Below, in pieces: positions 60,324 to 64,000 of a stretch of DNA of 64,000 bases (positions are counted from its first letter, which is position 1; each line of letters opens with the position of its first letter). Both the position numbers and the translations under genes were made by a program. Source of the stretch: an uncultured Bacillota bacterium. GTDB taxonomy: Bacteria > Bacillota > Clostridia > Oscillospirales > Oscillospiraceae. The notes under the pieces were generated by a model. The model was given only the letters and a program-made list of their open reading frames with translations. It was not told where the DNA came from and ran no database searches. The DNA is taken from the NCBI GenBank assembly GCA_947645675.1, contig CANSDP010000008.1:1-64000 (forward strand), written 5' to 3'.

Positions 60324-61211
60324 TTAATTGATTTCATCCGCTTCCAGTGCCCTCAAAGCCTCCAGCGCGTGCCGGAGGGTGCGGTCAACCATGTAATGGG
60401 CGGGCGGAATCAGTTCTACTACCCAGTTTCCGTCAAATCCGATCTCCCGGGCCGCGGCGAACACCGCTGGATAATTTACGTCTCCGTCCAAAATGTTGGT
60501 AAAACCATTGATGTTGTCGATGGACATGCGGTAGTCCTTGCAGTGGAGCTCCCGAACGCGCTTTCCCAGGGTGCGGATCCACTGCTCCGGACTGCCAAAG
60601 CGCCGGGCGTTGGCAATGTCAAAGCAGATCCCTACATTGTCCTTCCCCATCTCATCCACAAACCGGGCCATCTCCAGAGGGCTGTAGAGCATGTTGTTCC
60701 ACACGTTCTCAATCATCAGCTGAATACCGGGGGCGTAATCCGCCAGCTGTGCCACGCGCGTCTGAGCGGTCTCATAGGCCTGCTCATAGCGCAGATCCTC
60801 CGTGGCGATGCCGGGGATGACCAGAATGGAGCCGGCTCCCAGCGTCTGGGCGGCGTCCAGCATCCGCCGCACCGCGTCCATGGACCTCTGGGCGATGGAC
60901 GGGTCCTGGGCCGTCAGTGGGTAGATGGAAAAGCTGACAATGCCGCCCACACTGCAAACGGGCAGGCCCACATCCTCCGAAACGCGGCGCAGCTCCAGCA
61001 GCTCCCGTTCCCCCACATGCTCATGGAGCAGACGGTTGTAATAGCCGCTGATATCCAGGGCGTCCGTAACGCCCCCGGCCGTTTTCTCCGGGCTCTGGTC
61101 CGCTGTCAGGCACAGCTCAACGCAGTCAAAGCCAATCGCCTTGGCCCGCCGCAAAGCCTGCACCACGTCGCATCCCGCCGGAAAGCAAAATTGGTTCACG
61201 CCGATACGCAT
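60324..61211 (-). CDS. sugar phosphate isomerase/epimerase (xylose isomerase-like TIM barrel)
   Basis: This 295-residue AP-endonuclease-2/IolE-like TIM barrel has conserved metal ligands: Glu in LMIENVWNNM, an Asp in ICFDIANARRFG, His in ELHCKDYR, and Glu in WVVELIPP. Such enzymes isomerise or epimerise sugars and inositols. The ATG at 61211 has CAGGAGGTAAGCAC upstream; the frame runs further upstream into the permease gene and is not coding. It starts 17 bp after the permease stop. Confidence 0.9.
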   Translation of the reverse strand: MRIGVNQFCFPAGCDVVQALRRAKAIGFDCVELCLTADQSPEKTAGGVTDALDISGYYNRLLHEHVGERELLELRRVSEDVGLPVCSVGGIVSFSIYPLTAQDPSIAQRSMDAVRRMLDAAQTLGAGSILVIPGIATEDLRYEQAYETAQTRVAQLADYAPGIQLMIENVWNNMLYSPLEMARFVDEMGKDNVGICFDIANARRFGSPEQWIRTLGKRVRELHCKDYRMSIDNINGFTNILDGDVNYPAVFAAAREIGFDGNWVVELIPPAHYMVDRTLRHALEALRALEADEIN

Positions 61212-61228
61212 GTGCTTACCTCCTGTTC

Positions 61229-62188
61229 TCAGTCCCGCTTCAGCAGCTGCTGGACAGCCACCACCGCCAGAATAATGCAGCCCTGGGTGATCAGCTTCCC
61301 CACCTGGCTGATGCCCAGCATGGTCAGCATCGCCATCAGCAGCATCATGAAAAAGGAACCCAGTACCACGCCCCACACCCCGCCGCGGCCCCCCTCAATC
61401 GCGTTGCCGCCAATCAGGGCCGCCGCCAGGGAGTTCATTGCGTAGTCCCCCTCCAACGTGAGAGAGGCGATGTTGTGGTAGCCGGTGAGGATCAGTCCCG
61501 CGGCTGTCGCCATCAGCGCGGAAAAAATATATGCCCCCGCAATAAGCTTCCGGTTTGATATGCCGCTCAGCCGGGCCGCCTTGGGATTCCCGCCTACCGC
61601 GTACAGCTTGCGTCCCAAGGTTGTGAACCGCAGAACAGCCCATAAAAGCGCCGCCAGCCCCAGCCAGATCACGGTGGAGTAGGGGACCCCAAGCAGCCGG
61701 CCGGTCCCCACGGCCCGGATGAAGGGGGCCGCGCTGCCGGTGGGAGCCCCTTGGGTATAGACATAGCAGATGCCCTGACAGATCGTTGTGGTGCACAGGG
61801 TCATCACAAAGGGGGCGATGTTCAAAAACAGCACGCCCACCGCGTTGGCCGCCCCGATCATCAGGCCGATTCCCAGGCACAGCAGCAATCCCGCTGGCAC
61901 CCGGCTGTTGGAGGCCTGCATCCCGGTGATGCAAAAAATATTAACCATCATCACGGTGGTCCCTACCGACAGATCAATGCCCCCCACCAGGATCACCACC
62001 GCCTGTCCCAGCGCGATAATGCCCAGCGCCGAGGCCTGCCGTGAAATAATCAGCAGCTGATCCAAGGTCAGAGACCCGGGGACTAAAATGCTTTGGGCCA
62101 AAATCATCACCAGGATAATGGCCAGCAGGATCAGGGGCTGGAGAGAATGAAGCCGTCCTGCCCGCTGCAGTAAAGAATTATGACGCAC
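61229..62188 (-). CDS. sugar ABC transporter permease, RbsC-type (second subunit)
   Basis: This 319-residue permease has about eight to ten hydrophobic helices. ALGIIALGQAVVILVGGIDLSVGTTVMMVN (about residues 53-80) is the RbsC/MglC signature, and LYAVGGNPKAARLSGISNRKLIAGAYI contains the coupling helix with the EAA-like loop. The start is GTG 62188, overlapping the upstream permease by 11 bp, with GGAGGTG upstream. Two distinct permeases in tandem indicate a heterodimeric channel. Confidence 0.93.
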   Translation of the reverse strand: MRHNSLLQRAGRLHSLQPLILLAIILVMILAQSILVPGSLTLDQLLIISRQASALGIIALGQAVVILVGGIDLSVGTTVMMVNIFCITGMQASNSRVPAGLLLCLGIGLMIGAANAVGVLFLNIAPFVMTLCTTTICQGICYVYTQGAPTGSAAPFIRAVGTGRLLGVPYSTVIWLGLAALLWAVLRFTTLGRKLYAVGGNPKAARLSGISNRKLIAGAYIFSALMATAAGLILTGYHNIASLTLEGDYAMNSLAAALIGGNAIEGGRGGVWGVVLGSFFMMLLMAMLTMLGISQVGKLITQGCIILAVVAVQQLLKRD

Positions 62189-63164
62189 GGCGGCGCACCT
62201 CCAGACGACCGGAAATGGAATAAATAACCATTGCCGCGATCAGCAGTGAACCCTTCATCACATACTGGTAAAATTGATTGATCTCCAAAATGTTCATGAC
62301 GTTGGACAGCATCCCGATCAGGAACGCTCCGGCCACGGTGCCCGACAGAAGGCCGGAGCCTCCGGCCAGGGAGGTTCCGCCGATGACAGCGGAGGCGATG
62401 GAATCCATCCCATAGGAGCTGCCGCAGGTGGGGTCCCCCACCCGCATCCGGCAGGCCAGCAGCAGGCCCGTTACCCCGGCGCACAGCCCGGCCAGGACAT
62501 ACGCCCGGACGCTGACCGCGCGGGTTTTGACCCCCATGGACTGGGCAATGGGACGGCTCCGGCCAATCGCGTACAGGCCGGTCCCGGTTCGGGTGTGGTA
62601 GAGCAGGTGGCGGGTCGCGAGAAACAGCAGCACCAGCAGGACCAGGGGCATACTGATGATATCCCACTTCTTGTAGATAAACCGGGCGAAGCCGGCGTTG
62701 ATTTTCCCTCCCGCCACCGGGAGAATCCACAGGGCCACGCCGTTTAGAATCGTGCTGGTGCACAGGGTTGTGATCATGGGCGGAACCTTCAGATAGTTGA
62801 CGCCCAGCCCGTTGACCAGGCCTACCCCGGCGGCGAAGAGAAATACCACCGCCACGCCAAGGGCCACTTGAGCAGGGCTGTCCCCACCCATCAGCCTGGC
62901 CGCAATCGCTGTGCATACGCTGATGGTGGAGCCCACAGACAGGTCTATGCCCCCGCTGATAATAACCAGTGTCTGCCCCAGGCTGACACAGGCGAGAGGG
63001 GCGCACTGGGCCAGCACATTGGTAATATTGTAGGTTGAGCGGTAGCTCTCAGAATAGCCGCACATGGACAGGAATACCAATATCAGCAGCCCGCAGATGG
63101 TCAATACGCTGCTCAGCTGAGGAGCGGCGGCAAATTTCCGACGGATTTGTTCAATCTGTTTCAT
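62178..63164 (-). CDS. sugar ABC transporter permease, RbsC-type (first subunit)
   Basis: This 328-residue permease is of the same family as the previous one but clearly diverged in sequence. CAPLACVSLGQTLVIISGGIDLSVGSTISV (about residues 51-80) is the signature, and LYAIGRSRPIAQSMGVKTRAVSVRAYVLAG the coupling loop. It starts 3 bases after the ATPase stop and overlaps the second permease by 11 bp. With the ATPase it resembles ribose, rhamnose or autoinducer-2 importers that use two permeases; no substrate-binding protein gene is in the window. Confidence 0.93.
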   Translation of the reverse strand: MKQIEQIRRKFAAAPQLSSVLTICGLLILVFLSMCGYSESYRSTYNITNVLAQCAPLACVSLGQTLVIISGGIDLSVGSTISVCTAIAARLMGGDSPAQVALGVAVVFLFAAGVGLVNGLGVNYLKVPPMITTLCTSTILNGVALWILPVAGGKINAGFARFIYKKWDIISMPLVLLVLLFLATRHLLYHTRTGTGLYAIGRSRPIAQSMGVKTRAVSVRAYVLAGLCAGVTGLLLACRMRVGDPTCGSSYGMDSIASAVIGGTSLAGGSGLLSGTVAGAFLIGMLSNVMNILEINQFYQYVMKGSLLIAAMVIYSISGRLEVRRRAS

Positions 63165-63167
63165 CTC

Positions 63168-64000
63168 TCACCCCTCCGTTATGCCGCTGGCGGCCTTCAT
63201 AATCCGCTCCTCTGTGACCTCGTCTCGCGCCAGCTCCCGAACAATCCGCCCCTCATAAAAGATCAGGGTCCGGTCGGACAGGCCAATCAGCTCCACCATA
63301 TCGCTGGTGAGCATTAAGATGCCGATCCCGGCCTGGGTAAGCTGGTGGATGATCTGGTAGATGGACATACGCGCGCCGATGTCAATCCCCTTGGTGGGCT
63401 CGTCAATGATGAGCACCTTGGGATGGATCATCAGCCACCGGGTCAGCATCACCTTTTGCTGATTGCCGCCGGAGAGATGGGACGCCAGCTGTTCCATAGA
63501 GGAGGCCTTGATTTGCAGGCTGTCCATATGCTCCTGAATCTCCCGCCGTTCCCGGCCCTCCCGCATCCATCCGATGGAATTGGACAGGCGCTCCAAGGTG
63601 GCCAGGGAGCCATTTTTCCGGATGGACTGGTGCGGAACCAGCCCCTCCCCGCGCCGGTCGTGGGTGACATAGGCCACGCCGCCGCGAATCCGTTCGGCGA
63701 TGCCCCCGCTTTTCAGCACGGCATTCTCCACTGTGATCTGGCCCTGGGTGAAGCGCAGGTCTCCAAAAACAGCCCGGGCCACGGTCCGCTGTCCCTGTCC
63801 CTCCAGGCCTCCCAGGCCCACGATCTCCCCCGCCCGAAGGGTAAAGCTCACCTGATCCAGCCTGCCGGGGATGGTCAGCTGGTCCACCTTGAGCAGCTCC
63901 CTGCCCGGCTGAACCTGGCTTCGGTCAGGATAAATGTCCTGAATTACCCGGCCCACCATCATACGAACCAGCTTGTCCTTGTCCAGCTCCTCCCGCTCCA
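63168..64000 (-). CDS. sugar ABC transporter ATP-binding protein, RbsA-type (partial, runs off window)
   Basis: This is the C-terminal part of a two-domain sugar-transport ATPase; the 5' end lies beyond base 64000. The last bases still read in frame (EREELDKDKLVRMMVGR), typical of the linker between the two ATPase halves. The second half has the degenerate Walker A LGGLEGQGQRTVARA, the signature LSGGNQQKVMLTRWL, Walker B VLIIDEPTKGIDIG and the H-loop region LTSDMVELIGL. It powers import through the two permeases that follow. Confidence 0.93.
   Translation of the reverse strand, partial: EREELDKDKLVRMMVGRVIQDIYPDRSQVQPGRELLKVDQLTIPGRLDQVSFTLRAGEIVGLGGLEGQGQRTVARAVFGDLRFTQGQITVENAVLKSGGIAERIRGGVAYVTHDRRGEGLVPHQSIRKNGSLATLERLSNSIGWMREGRERREIQEHMDSLQIKASSMEQLASHLSGGNQQKVMLTRWLMIHPKVLIIDEPTKGIDIGARMSIYQIIHQLTQAGIGILMLTSDMVELIGLSDRTLIFYEGRIVRELARDEVTEERIMKAASGITEG

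Overview
The window is GC-rich, densely coding DNA from a low-redundancy Gram-positive chromosome. A T-box leader, HPr kinase, WalR/WalK with YycH and YycI, DUF4250 and DUF1934 proteins, an SLH protein and the L7Ae-rpsL-rpsG-fusA-tuf order all point to Bacillota. The high GC and the families of short intergenic repeats suggest a gut Clostridia lineage of the Oscillospiraceae type (inference; there is no rRNA to confirm it). No CRISPR array, prophage, transposase or tRNA gene was recognised.

Layout. 1-6.4 kb: repeat end, pcrA helicase, convergent HIT-LysR unit, rpmB, then hprK and a ROK glucokinase. 6.4-13.2 kb: a class Ic aminotransferase, then a T-box-controlled unit with a lipoprotein, alaS and three small accessory genes. 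13.2-24.5 kb: ECF sigma factor with its DUF4179 partner; a Nudix hydrolase with walR; a 1.1-kb island holding an XRE/small-protein pair and stacked repeats; then walK-yycH-yycI, murI, an RNA methyltransferase and a lipid kinase. 24.5-32.2 kb: cell-surface genes (WG-repeat/stalk protein, O-antigen-ligase-like protein, flotillin with an upstream RelB-like fusion, GNAT, SLH protein). 32.4-36.3 kb: DUF1934-argS-CAT-like-Nudix. 36.5-42.5 kb: pyrC, pyrF, a zinc-ribbon protein, pyrK, pyrD, DUF1622 and a phosphatase-acetyltransferase fusion. 42.8-45.4 kb: GH25 lysozyme, ferredoxin, serpin. 45.5-50.5 kb: the str operon. 50.5-52.4 kb: small membrane proteins and a phosphoribosyltransferase-like protein. 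52.4-59.2 kb: rpoN co-transcribed with a sigma-54 activator, divergent from a BCCT transporter and a HAL-fold lyase. 59.3-64 kb: a leftward sugar ABC transporter and catabolic operon, cut by the window edge.

The most interesting system is at 53.7-59.2 kb. The HAL/PAL-family protein lacks the Ala-Ser-Gly triad that forms the MIO cofactor: the sequence runs GSVG then YLSP where histidases have GSVG-ASG-DLAP. Two other MIO-chemistry residues are also changed. The gene is paired with a BCCT (quaternary ammonium) transporter, has a -24/-12 promoter with two tandem upstream dyads, and lies divergent from its own sigma-54 activator and rpoN. Together this suggests uptake and elimination of a trimethylammonium betaine, with ergothioneine (ergothionase, releasing trimethylamine) as the leading hypothesis.

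Two families of intergenic repeats are scattered through the window. One begins TGTAGGGGCGG and repeatedly supplies the stop codon of the adjoining gene. The other is a composite hairpin element bounded by CTCCCTC/GAGGGAG stems.
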